Assembly (NCBI GenBank): GCA_023449275.1
Contig: JAEXJM010000028.1
Location: 1-32,590 of the forward strand
Origin: Pseudomonadota bacterium
GTDB lineage: Bacteria > Pseudomonadota > Gammaproteobacteria > Burkholderiales > Burkholderiaceae_D
DNA length: 32,590 bases
Reading direction: 5' to 3'
Positions 1 to 7,500 of the stretch are shown here, one piece after another; position 1 is the first letter of the stretch, and each line of letters begins with the position of its first letter. A program made the translations under genes and the position numbers. Under the pieces are notes generated by a model. It had not been told where the DNA came from. It did no database searches and worked only from the letters and a program-made list of their open reading frames with translations.

Positions 1-1095
1 CTGAACCAGTTGCTGGCCGAACTCGACGGATTCGATTCCTCCTCCGGCCTTGTCCTTCTGGGGGCGACAAACCGTCCGGAAATCCTCGATCCGGCATTAT
101 TGAGAGCAGGGCGCTTCGACCGGCAAATCCTCGTCGACCGGCCCGACAAATCGGGCCGTATCCAGATCCTCCGCGTCCACCTCAAAAAAATCAGACTGGG
201 CGACGACATCAACGTCGACCAGATCGCCGCGCTGACACCGGGCTTTTCCGGAGCCGATCTGGCCAATCTCGTCAACGAAGCCGCCATACTCGCCACCCGG
301 CGCCAGCATGACGCCGTCATGCTGGAAGACTTCACCGGAGCCATCGAACGCATGATCGCCGGACTGGAAAAGAAAAACCGGCTCATCAACCCGAAAGAAC
401 GGGAAATCGTCGCCTGGCACGAAATGGGCCATGCCCTCGTCTCGCTGGCCCTGCCGGGCACGGAAACCGTCCATAAAGTCTCCATCATCCCGCGTGGCAT
501 CGGCTCGCTCGGCTATACCATCAACCGGCCGACAGAAGACCGTTACCTGATGACACAGGGCGAACTGGAAAACAAAATGGCCATCCTGCTCGGTGGCCGT
601 GCCGCCGAAGCCCTGCATTTTCAGGAAGTGACGACCGGCGCATCCGACGACCTCGTCAGGGCAACCGAAATCGCACGGAGCATGGTCACCCGGTACGGGA
701 TGAGCCGCAAACTCGGGCAGATCGCCTATGAAACGACCCGGAACGTCTTTCTGGCACAGGCGGGAGAAATCCAGCAGGAAAACCGGAACTATTCCGATGA
801 AACCGCCCGCGATATCGACGAAGAAGTGCGCCAGCTCATCCGTGAGGCCTTCGAAAAGGCAAGCGGCATCCTGCGGGAAAAACACGACGCCCTCCAGACC
901 GGCGCCAAAGCCCTGCTGGAACAGGAAACCCTGTCCGAAAACGAAGTCCTCGCCATATTCGAAGGAAAAAGCTTCAGGCTCCTGACATATGATCCGGAGG
1001 CCGAACAGAATGAGGATCATCCGGAAAAGGATACGGCAGAGGCCGGGGAAAAGGGAGAACCGGCAAGTCCGGATGGAAAGGAAAACTTCCATTGA
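1..1095 (+). CDS. ftsH: ATP-dependent zinc metalloprotease FtsH, C-terminal part (5' end outside window)
   Basis: The frame is open from base 1, so the gene starts upstream; 364 codons are visible. It begins inside the AAA+ module: the second region of homology (ATNRPEILDPALLRAGRFDR, about residues 21-40) with its arginine fingers is present, followed by the lid domain. The M41 peptidase zinc motif HEMGH lies at residues 140-144, and the third zinc ligand is expected in the ASDDL segment near residue 215. FtsH proteins are inner-membrane hexamers that unfold and degrade membrane and short-lived cytosolic proteins. HEMGH differs from the more usual HEAGH, and the C-terminus ends in an acidic Glu/Asp/Lys/Pro-rich tail, so this may be a second FtsH paralogue rather than the housekeeping copy. 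It converges with the ribB remnant and ends just before a strong terminator. Family assignment is firm; paralogue status is inference. Confidence 0.95.
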   Translation: MNQLLAELDGFDSSSGLVLLGATNRPEILDPALLRAGRFDRQILVDRPDKSGRIQILRVHLKKIRLGDDINVDQIAALTPGFSGADLANLVNEAAILATRRQHDAVMLEDFTGAIERMIAGLEKKNRLINPKEREIVAWHEMGHALVSLALPGTETVHKVSIIPRGIGSLGYTINRPTEDRYLMTQGELENKMAILLGGRAAEALHFQEVTTGASDDLVRATEIARSMVTRYGMSRKLGQIAYETTRNVFLAQAGEIQQENRNYSDETARDIDEEVRQLIREAFEKASGILREKHDALQTGAKALLEQETLSENEVLAIFEGKSFRLLTYDPEAEQNEDHPEKDTAEAGEKGEPASPDGKENFH

Positions 1096-1211
1096 AAATA
1101 AAGAAAAGCCAGTCCGGTTTTGCCGCAGTCATGTTTCATGACTGCGGTTTTTTTCGGCATTCACGGATGAAGATTCACTTCCATTTCGCCAGTGCTGAAC
1201 GCTGTTTGCCG
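1093..1211. repeat. Dispersed repeat copy 1: terminator hairpin plus 3' coding end
   Basis: Positions 1093-1166 match 4388-4461 without gaps at 65 of 74 bases. The next 45 bases match 4462-4506 at 31 of 45. The second part encodes, on the minus strand, the last residues of the ribB remnant here and of the hybrid kinase in copy 2. The two stop codons (TGA and TAA) fall at the same alignment position and in the same frame. Confidence 0.8.
1123..1154 (+). terminator. Rho-independent terminator after ftsH
   Basis: A perfect 11-bp stem (CCGCAGTCATG, 1123-1133, pairing with 1137-1147) with a 3-nt loop is followed by seven T residues. It starts 28 nt after the ftsH stop. It belongs to a 119-nt segment repeated at 4388-4506. 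Confidence 0.92.
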
Positions 1212-1887
1212 GTTATTTCCGTTTCAGTGACGGCCGGGTTCGACGAACGGAAAGCCCTGACATCGGCAACCGTCACGACCGGAAATCCATGCTTTTCCGA
1301 AAAAGCCCGTATCTTCGGCCATCGGGCCATCGACCCGTCCACATTCGTCAGTTCGCATGACACCGAAAAAGGGGAGAGAAGTGCCATCTTCACCAGATCG
1401 ACACGGCCTTCCATATGGCCGACCCGTTCGAAAACGCCGTTTTCCCCTGACTGCAGGGGAAAATATGGCCAGGACGGTTCAAATCGGACGCTGTCTCATC
1501 CGGTGAGATCGCCGCACGGATCGTGCGAATCCGGCCAAAAGCCGATACTTTTGTGGTGACGCCTTCCGCGGCTTCGGCCGATACCGTAAAAACCGTCCCG
1601 TACCGGCTCGTATTGTTTTCGACCATCAGCGGCAGATCCGGTTTTTTCGCCATATGGCCCGCCATGCACAGGCACACGATCCCGCTGCATTCCCGGATCA
1701 TCAATGCCATCCGGGATACCGACATCTTTTCCGCAGGGAAAACAGGGCCTCCACCGTTCTGCCGGTTTATGTCATCCATCAGCAGGATACCCCAGCCATG
1801 TGTGAGGGCATCGGCAGCCAGCCGGACGCACCGGACGGAACCGGACAGGGTTTTTGCTTCCGGGCCGGATTGCACAGTCGCCTCCAT
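1175..1887 (-). pseudogene. ribB: ribB remnant (3,4-dihydroxy-2-butanone 4-phosphate synthase), frameshifted and catalytically degraded
   Basis: Two minus-strand frames together read through nearly the whole RibB fold, about 237 codons against 217 in E. coli. Recognisable blocks are SGIVCLC, LPLMVENNTS, EGVTT, DLNRPGHIFP, ERVGHMEGRVDLV, CELTNVDGSMAR and AFSEKHG. The frame is lost at the GGGG-AAAA run at 1457-1464 (plus-strand view); one added base in that run restores it. RibB makes the four-carbon riboflavin precursor from ribulose 5-phosphate, and its metal and substrate residues lie in a DRENEGD loop. Here that loop reads NRQNGGG, so both glutamates and the aspartate are gone. Decay is therefore supported twice, and a simple sequencing slip does not explain the loop. 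The tail after the RibB core resembles a receiver-domain C-terminus. The ATG at 1887 is a tentative start with no clear ribosome site. A functional riboflavin gene presumably lies elsewhere. Confidence 0.88.
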
Positions 1888-2016
1888 GAAATTGGACGCG
1901 CCTGCAATATACGCCTTCAACAGAAGGGAAACCGATACGGTATTGGCCCATAATAATACTATTTTTGCCTGGGAGGGCCGGATAGGGGGCCAGGAAGGAA
2001 AAACAGGATAAATGAA

Positions 2017-2418
2017 CTAGAAATGAACTTCATTTTCAGGATTTTTTTTTGAATCGGCGTCCGCTTCGTCGGCCATTTCTTTTTCTTCACCGTCAAGCAG
2101 CGAGACCAGCATTTGCCCGAACTGGGCAGGTGTTACCGAAATGCCGGCAGACTGGACCAGCCTGAATGCGGTTTCCGCGGCCTGCTGCACCTTGAGGATC
2201 ACCGAAGGCTGCAAGCGGCCATGTTTGCCTTTCAGGATGTAATCGACGTCAAAATCATGGTCATACAAGGCTGCCAGGAAAAGAACGTTCGGGGAACGCT
2301 CGCCTGTTTCGTAGCTGAACAGGGTCTTGCGTGTTATTCCCATCAACTCGCAAAGTTTTGTTTGTGACATCCCCAGGCGTTTTCTTTCCTCTTTCAGTCT
2401 TTTGGCAATTGAATGCAT
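2017..2418 (-). CDS. XRE-family helix-turn-helix repressor, phage CI-like
   Basis: This 133-residue protein has an N-terminal HTH_3 domain at about residues 3-60, with a helix-turn-helix reading SQTKLCELMGITRKTLFSYE and then GERSPN. The rest is a short acidic, probably helical C-terminal region without a LexA-type peptidase motif, so autoproteolytic induction is not indicated. It is divergent from a small BcepMu gp16-like gene across a 92-nt AT-rich gap that holds a palindrome. That is the layout of a temperate-phage immunity switch, in which such a protein binds the shared operator and sets the lysogenic state. No other phage genes are nearby, so it looks like a remnant or a domesticated pair. 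No strong Shine-Dalgarno site precedes the ATG. Confidence 0.85.
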   Translation of the reverse strand: MHSIAKRLKEERKRLGMSQTKLCELMGITRKTLFSYETGERSPNVLFLAALYDHDFDVDYILKGKHGRLQPSVILKVQQAAETAFRLVQSAGISVTPAQFGQMLVSLLDGEEKEMADEADADSKKNPENEVHF

Positions 2419-2443
2419 AAATATTTGCCCAGATAATTGACAA

Positions 2444-2503
2444 TGAGTAATAAATTACTCAAAATAAACTCATCAGTAGATTTACAGTTCAATATTACTC
2501 AAA
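2444..2503. promoter_or_regulatory. Operator region between divergent regulators (18-bp palindrome plus half-sites)
   Basis: TGAGTAAT-AA-ATTACTCA at 2444-2461 is a perfect inverted repeat with a 2-nt centre. Its right arm recurs directly as ATTACTCAAA at 2494-2503, just before the rightward gene's start, and the first copy also continues as ATTACTCAAA (2454-2463). Repeated half-sites in an AT-rich gap between divergent HTH genes fit a shared operator. Which protein binds is inference. Confidence 0.6.
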
Positions 2504-2510
2504 TATAGCC

Positions 2511-2711
2511 ATGACGGGTGAAGAAGCAAAGCGCAAATTGAGAGAACAAGGCATCACTCTTAAAGAGTGGGCCGATGCCAGAGGCTATCCGTACTACCTC
2601 GTCTCACGCGTCATTTGCGGAACGATCAAGGGCAATTTCGGTCTTTCGCACAAGGTCGCCGTCGAACTGGGCATGAAGCCGGAATCGGACGAATCTGTGA
2701 AACCCCAATGA
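2511..2711 (+). CDS. Small phage-associated DNA-binding protein, BcepMu gp16-like
   Basis: This 66-residue protein begins with a LREQGITLKEWADARGY-type segment followed by LVSRVICG and a short basic region. That is the pattern of the BcepMu gp16 family of small helix-turn-helix proteins, found beside the repressor in Mu-like phages. It probably binds DNA as a Cro/Ner-like partner of the divergent repressor and may bind the palindrome in front of it. The ATG follows an AT-rich leader (caaatatagcc) without a visible Shine-Dalgarno site, so initiation may be weak or leaderless. The family is recognised from memory; a short HTH of another class is possible. Confidence 0.75.
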   Translation: MTGEEAKRKLREQGITLKEWADARGYPYYLVSRVICGTIKGNFGLSHKVAVELGMKPESDESVKPQ

Positions 2712-2725
2712 TCATCGCATCGCTC

Positions 2726-2750
2726 AAAAAACGGCCAGACATCTGGCCGT
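2726..2750 (-). terminator. Terminator-like hairpin oriented leftward
   Basis: ACGGCCAGA (2731-2739) pairs perfectly with TCTGGCCGT (2742-2750). On the minus strand the stem is followed by six T residues (the AAAAAA at 2726-2731 on plus). The orientation would stop transcription running left into the regulator pair, although no minus-strand gene lies just to its right. It may also stop rightward reading from the gp16-like gene, but there it lacks a U-tract. Confidence 0.55.
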
Positions 2751-2772
2751 CAACCTCATTCAGTCATGAACC

Positions 2773-2804
2773 TTTTTCAGCCAGGAGCGTTTATGGCTGA
2801 AAAA
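2773..2804 (+). promoter_or_regulatory. Hairpin enclosing the ribosome binding site of the NodB gene
   Basis: TTTTTCAGCCA (2773-2783) pairs perfectly with TGGCTGAAAAA (2794-2804). The 10-nt loop GGAGCGTTTA carries most of the Shine-Dalgarno site, and the ATG at 2793-2795 enters the 3' arm. The fold could limit initiation, as in cis-acting RNA switches or thermometers. If translation starts instead at the upstream ATG (2766), the element lies in coding sequence. Confidence 0.5.
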
Positions 2805-3677
2805 TATCTGGGAAGCGTCCGTTTTTACAAACATTTATACATCATCTGTTTCGCTTCCCTGCTCATTGTACCCTGCCTGTACGTTTTTTACTGCCTGCAA
2901 GTCAGTATGGCGGCGGTAAAACCGTTGCCGGTGACGTCCGTCCACAAGGCAGATGACCCGGAAACCGGTTTGCCTGCCGGTTCGGGCGATTACCGGGAAA
3001 AGTATCCGGAGCTGTTCGCATTGCCTGTCCGGAAACAGTCCCTCACGCAAAACACGGTGTATCTGACATTCGACGACGGCCCTTCGCCGGTCACGGAAGG
3101 GATTCTTGACGTATTGGAACAATGTGGGGTCAAGGGAACCTTTTTCGTCGTCGGTAGCCGCTTGCATTCCAGAGAAGGGAAGGACATACTCCGGCGCATC
3201 GTGAGAGAGGGACACAGCCTTGGCATACATTCCGATACCCACCGTTACCGGAAAATCTACGCCTCGGTAGAGGCCTGGCTGGACGATTTTGCCGCTGTCC
3301 ACCAGAAGATCAGCGATATCACGGGCCGGAAAACGGACATATTCCGTTTTCCGGGAGGGTCGATCAACATCTACAATACCGGCCTGTATCAGGAACTCAT
3401 TGCGGAAATGATCCGGCGCGGATACGTCTATTTCGACTGGAACGTTTCGGTCGGGGACATTTCCCCGTCGCCCATGCGTGCAGAAACCCTCTTTGCCAAC
3501 GCCGTCGCCCGTTCACCTGGTGATGGCAGTATCGTCATCCTGATGCATGACAGTGCCACCAAGACTGAAACACTGAAGGCTCTTCCGAAAATCATCGAGC
3601 ATTACCGGAGCAGGGGCTTTTCCTTTGACAAATTGCAGAACAGTACCTATCCAATCACTTTCGGTTACGGGAGCTAG
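2793..3677 (+). CDS. Membrane-anchored NodB-family polysaccharide/peptidoglycan deacetylase
   Basis: The protein has 294 residues from the ATG at 2793, chosen because AGGAG lies 5 nt upstream; an in-frame ATG at 2766 would add nine residues but has no such site. One membrane helix at about residues 14-37 anchors it, with the C-terminal domain outside. NodB motifs are clear: TFDDGPS (92-98, catalytic and metal aspartates), HSDTH (146-150, two metal histidines), RFPGGS (185-190) and ILMHDS near the end with the catalytic histidine. Such enzymes remove N-acetyl groups from GlcNAc or MurNAc in peptidoglycan or exopolysaccharide using a divalent metal. The bactofilin gene starts 2 nt after the stop, so the two are probably one operon. 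That suggests a role in cell-wall shaping or a localised envelope structure. The substrate cannot be read from sequence. Confidence 0.92.
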   Translation: MAEKYLGSVRFYKHLYIICFASLLIVPCLYVFYCLQVSMAAVKPLPVTSVHKADDPETGLPAGSGDYREKYPELFALPVRKQSLTQNTVYLTFDDGPSPVTEGILDVLEQCGVKGTFFVVGSRLHSREGKDILRRIVREGHSLGIHSDTHRYRKIYASVEAWLDDFAAVHQKISDITGRKTDIFRFPGGSINIYNTGLYQELIAEMIRRGYVYFDWNVSVGDISPSPMRAETLFANAVARSPGDGSIVILMHDSATKTETLKALPKIIEHYRSRGFSFDKLQNSTYPITFGYGS

Positions 3678-3679
3678 AG

Positions 3680-4297
3680 ATGAACGACAAAGTACAGGGA
3701 AAAAAATCGAATGCACGAATCGCATGGGATGACTTCATCGGCAATTTCAGCCTGAGCGACAAGCAAAATATCGTGACGGAACCGGCTGAAATCAGGGAAG
3801 CGGCTGCTTCAACCGTCGTTGAAACGGAAGCCGGAACAGGCGGGAAATCCGCCGGAAGCGTTGCAGGTCATGACATAGCCGAACCGCCCAGAATGACGGT
3901 CATCGGGGAAAAGGCCAGCATGGTCGGTAACTGTACGATCGAGGGAGACGTTCAGATATACGGTGAAGTGACCGGAGACATACAGGCAGGCGGCAACATC
4001 GGCATCTTCGGCAGGGTTACCGGAAACGTCAGCGGCAAAAACGTCCTGATGAATCAGGCGGAAGTCAGGGGCAACATCACCGCAAGGGAAAACATCGAGC
4101 TTGACGACAATTCAGTCGTGACAGACGGGAAAATGGTGGCGGACAGCATCATTTCGAACGGAAAAACCGAATGCGACATGGAAGTCTCGAAGATCGTCCG
4201 TTTCGGCGCGCATGCAAGTGCTTGCGGCAATATCGTTACCGCACTGATCAGTATCGAGGAAGGAGCAGCCATTCAGGGTTCCATCACTTGCAAGTGA
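3680..4297 (+). CDS. Bactofilin (polymer-forming cytoskeletal protein)
   Basis: The 205-residue protein has a polar, disordered N-terminal region (about 1-70) followed by a bactofilin core (about 72-203). The core is a right-handed beta-helix built from short turns such as CTIEGDVQIYGEVTGDIQAG and NIGIFGRVTGNV. Bactofilins polymerise without nucleotides into membrane-associated filaments that position cell-wall enzymes or stalk and polarity factors. It starts 2 nt after the stop of the NodB deacetylase, with GGGAG as ribosome site inside that gene's end, which implies translational coupling. The filament may recruit the deacetylase or mark its site of action; that link is inference. No hydrophobic N-terminal anchor is obvious. 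A terminator follows about 120 nt downstream. Confidence 0.93.
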   Translation: MNDKVQGKKSNARIAWDDFIGNFSLSDKQNIVTEPAEIREAAASTVVETEAGTGGKSAGSVAGHDIAEPPRMTVIGEKASMVGNCTIEGDVQIYGEVTGDIQAGGNIGIFGRVTGNVSGKNVLMNQAEVRGNITARENIELDDNSVVTDGKMVADSIISNGKTECDMEVSKIVRFGAHASACGNIVTALISIEEGAAIQGSITCK

Positions 4298-4387
4298 CCG
4301 TTTCCGGATTTCCAGGACGGGTCCGTTCGGGAAGGTGTAGCCGGATCGGCCCGGTTCAACGTCAGGTTCTGATGCAAAGGCTTCTCT

Positions 4388-4506
4388 TGAAAATAAAGAA
4401 AAGCCAGTCCCGTTTTGCCGCAGCCATGTTCCGTGGCTGCGGTTTTTCAGGACATTCACGGCCAGAGGTTTACATCCACTTCTCCAGCGTCGAAAGCAGT
4501 TTGCCG
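4388..4506. repeat. Dispersed repeat copy 2: terminator hairpin plus kinase 3' end
   Basis: This is the partner of 1093-1211. The hairpin part lies between the converging bactofilin and kinase genes; the rest is the 3' end of the kinase, encoding GKLLSTLEKWM on the minus strand. The ribB remnant ends GKQRSALAKWK at the equivalent place. Confidence 0.8.
4418..4447 (+). terminator. Rho-independent terminator after the bactofilin gene
   Basis: An 11-bp stem (4418-4428 with 4432-4442, one G-U wobble on the RNA) is closed by a TTC loop and followed by five T residues. Compared with the copy at 1123, one T-A pair has become C-G on both arms, a compensatory change that preserves pairing. Confidence 0.88.
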
Positions 4507-7500
4507 ATATCGATCGGCTTGACCAGATAATCATTGATACCCACGTCAAAAGCCCGTTTCTTGTCTTCATCGAAAGCATTGGCAGACATGGCGATAATCG
4601 GAACATCCCGTGCGTCATCCCGGTTCAGGGAGCGAATGTTCCGTGTGGCCTCCAGTCCGTCCATTACCGGCATGCGGATATCCATCAGGATCGCCGAAAA
4701 ATGCCCCGGCGGGAAAGACTTGAACTTGTCGAGCGCCACTTGCCCGTTTTCGGCTGTCTCGACTTCCATGCCGTTGATTTCCATAAGGGATCTGGAAATC
4801 TCCATATTCAGTTCATTGTCCTCGACCAGCAGGAAGCGACGCCCCCTGTAGTGCTGTCTGCTTTCCTTTTTGCCGGACAGCCGGTGGTCCCGTTTCAGTT
4901 GCAGCAGTGTTTCGCAGAACGAGGAGGCGAAAAAGGGTTTTGCCATGAAATAATTGACGCCTGCCGCACGGGCGTCCAGTTCGAAGGCGTTCCAGTCATA
5001 AGCCGTCACGATAATGACGGTTTTTTCGGACGGGGCGAATTGGCGTATCTGGCGGGTCAGCTCACTGCCGCCCATATCCTTTATTTCCCAGTCGAGAAGG
5101 ACGATATCGAAGGAATCGCCCGTTTCCATGGCCGTTCTGACCGCGTCGACCGCATTTTTGCCCGATGGAGCGAAAACGGTTCTGGCACCGATACTGCCAA
5201 GAATGGAAGTCGCCTGTGTCGTCACACCGGCGTCGGAACCGGCGATCAGGACGCGCTTGTCCTGAAGCAATTCCTTCGTTTTGGCAATGATTTCCCGGCC
5301 ATTGTCCGACATGGCTATTTTCATGGGAAGGACAACGGTAAAAGTCGTTCCCCTGTGTTTTTCGCTGTGTGCATCAATCGTCCCGCCCATGATCTGGACA
5401 AGGCTGTACACGATGGACAGGCCGAGGCCGCTGCCCACCTTGTTGCGGGCGATATCGTCCGTTTCCTGCTCGAAAGGCAGGTAAAGGCGTTTCATGAACT
5501 CGGAAGACATCCCGATCCCCGTATCGCTGACCCTGAATTCGATATGGGCGAACCCGTTGCTGCGTTTCTGTTCACGGATATGAAGGTCGATTTTTCCGCC
5601 GGAAGGCGTGAACTTGACGGCGTTGGACAAAAGATTCATCAGAATCTGGTTGATCCGCAAGGTATCGCCCTCATAGTAACGGTCGAGCGAAGTATGGTGA
5701 TGGATCCGGTAATCCAGATGGTTGGCAACCGTTTCCGGATAAATGATCGTATTGATGTCGGCAACCACATCGACGAAATCGAAACGTTCGCTGGAGAGGG
5801 CCATTTTGCCACTCTCGATGCGCGACATATCCAGAATGTCATTGATCAGGGAAAGCAGATAGCGGGAAGAAACGTCGATTTTCGAAAGGCAGTCCTGCAA
5901 TGCCTCCGGTTCGGCTATTTTAAGCTGGCCGAGCGTGCTCATGCCGATGATCGCATTCAGTGGCGTACGGATATCGTGGCTCATGCGGGACAGGAAATCG
6001 GATTTTGCCTGATTGGCCATCTTCGCGGCGGAAAGGGCGTTCCTCAACACCTGCTCCTGAACCGCCTGTTCGGCACGCTGGTCGTCCAGCACCTTCACCA
6101 GCAAAATGCAAAGCACATCGCTGTTATAGGGATTGTCGATGCGGATACACGTAATGGAAACCCAATGGTAAGAACCATCCTGTCCCATCCGCTGGTATTC
6201 CATATAAATTTCCTGTTCGCCGCGGTTGAAACGCTCCAGCATGGATTCACGGGCGAAAGTGGCGGCATAATCGTCGTGATACGCAGGATGGACACCGGGT
6301 GCGACCTGATTCATCATCAATTCGTTGAAATAGCCATAAGGCTCGTAATTCACGACAAACCCGCGTTCTGACAGCGCTTCATACGTATTCTGTGTCAGGT
6401 TGGCGCGGATGATCAGCTGGTAAGCCGTATAAATCGCCGCACGCAGGGAACGGTTCTCGATCGCACGCTCCTGTTCCTGCTCCTTCTGGAGCTTCTTGAC
6501 TTCGTTGATATCGGAGAAAACGACCTGAAGCACTTCAATCCCGTCGAAGTTGATCAGGCGCTCCATCGTCACGTTGATCCAGCAATTCGTCCCGTCTTTC
6601 CTGTGCGCTTCACGTTCATACGTGATCGACCCGCCTTTTTTCGCCAGCTCATCGATCCTGTTGCGGATCCAGAACATGTCCCGGTCGAGAACGTGAACGA
6701 AAGGATCGTTCTTTTCAAGCAGATACTCTTCACGTGTATAACCGTAAATTTCCCAGGCCGCCCGGTTCGCGTTGATGATGCGGTGTTCCGGATCGGTCGA
6801 AAGCTGGATAATGCCGCAGGGAACCGTATCGTAAAGCTGGGTCAGAAATTCGGTCTTGCGGGAAATATCGAGAAGGGTGTCTTTTTCCCTGGCATCCCGT
6901 TCGACACGGCGGGTGATGTCGGAGACGAAACAGCTTTCGACCAGATCGCCGTCCGCATCGACAAGGCAGCGGCCCACATCGTGAACCCAGATAATGTCGC
7001 CATTTTTTTTGACCATCCGGTATTCGAAATGCGAGGCCATGTCCGTCATATTGCCTTGCCTGACCTCTTCGGCCAGTTTCGGCAAGTCCTCCGGATAAAC
7101 CAGCGAAGCGAGAGACCGCTGGGTCGTTTCATTGAATTCGGACAACGAGTCAAATCCCATCATCCGCCAGAAATTCTCGCTGACCCACTTGAACGTATAA
7201 CGCTCGTCCTGATGGCAAATCATCATGCCGCCCGGAAGCTGGTGAAGCATCAGCTCGATCTGCTGCTCTTTCTCCTTCAGGAGCTGGGAAAGGTTTTCAA
7301 AATTGATCGTCGCCTCCTCGACCGGGAAAAGCTCGCCGGACCTTAACGGATCGAACGCGATGGAGTGGTGGATATGGGCGATCTTCAGCTCATGGCCGAC
7401 ACGCCTGAAAATGAAAGAAACGCGCTGGTGCGCACTTAAAAAAACACCGGGATCGACCGTTTCCACCTCACTCGTGCCTTCACACAGGAAGCAGCCGTCG

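Noticed and set aside
97..1092. Long minus-strand open frame opposite ftsH
   Set aside because: It lies fully antisense to a certain FtsH domain, has Phe/Gly-rich content typical of mirror frames and no ribosome site.
2113..2367. 84-codon plus-strand frame opposite the XRE repressor
   Set aside because: Antisense to a clear helix-turn-helix gene.
4701..6371. 556-codon plus-strand open frame inside the kinase gene
   Set aside because: Antisense to confirmed PAS, HisKA and receiver domains; composition is a codon-mirror artefact.
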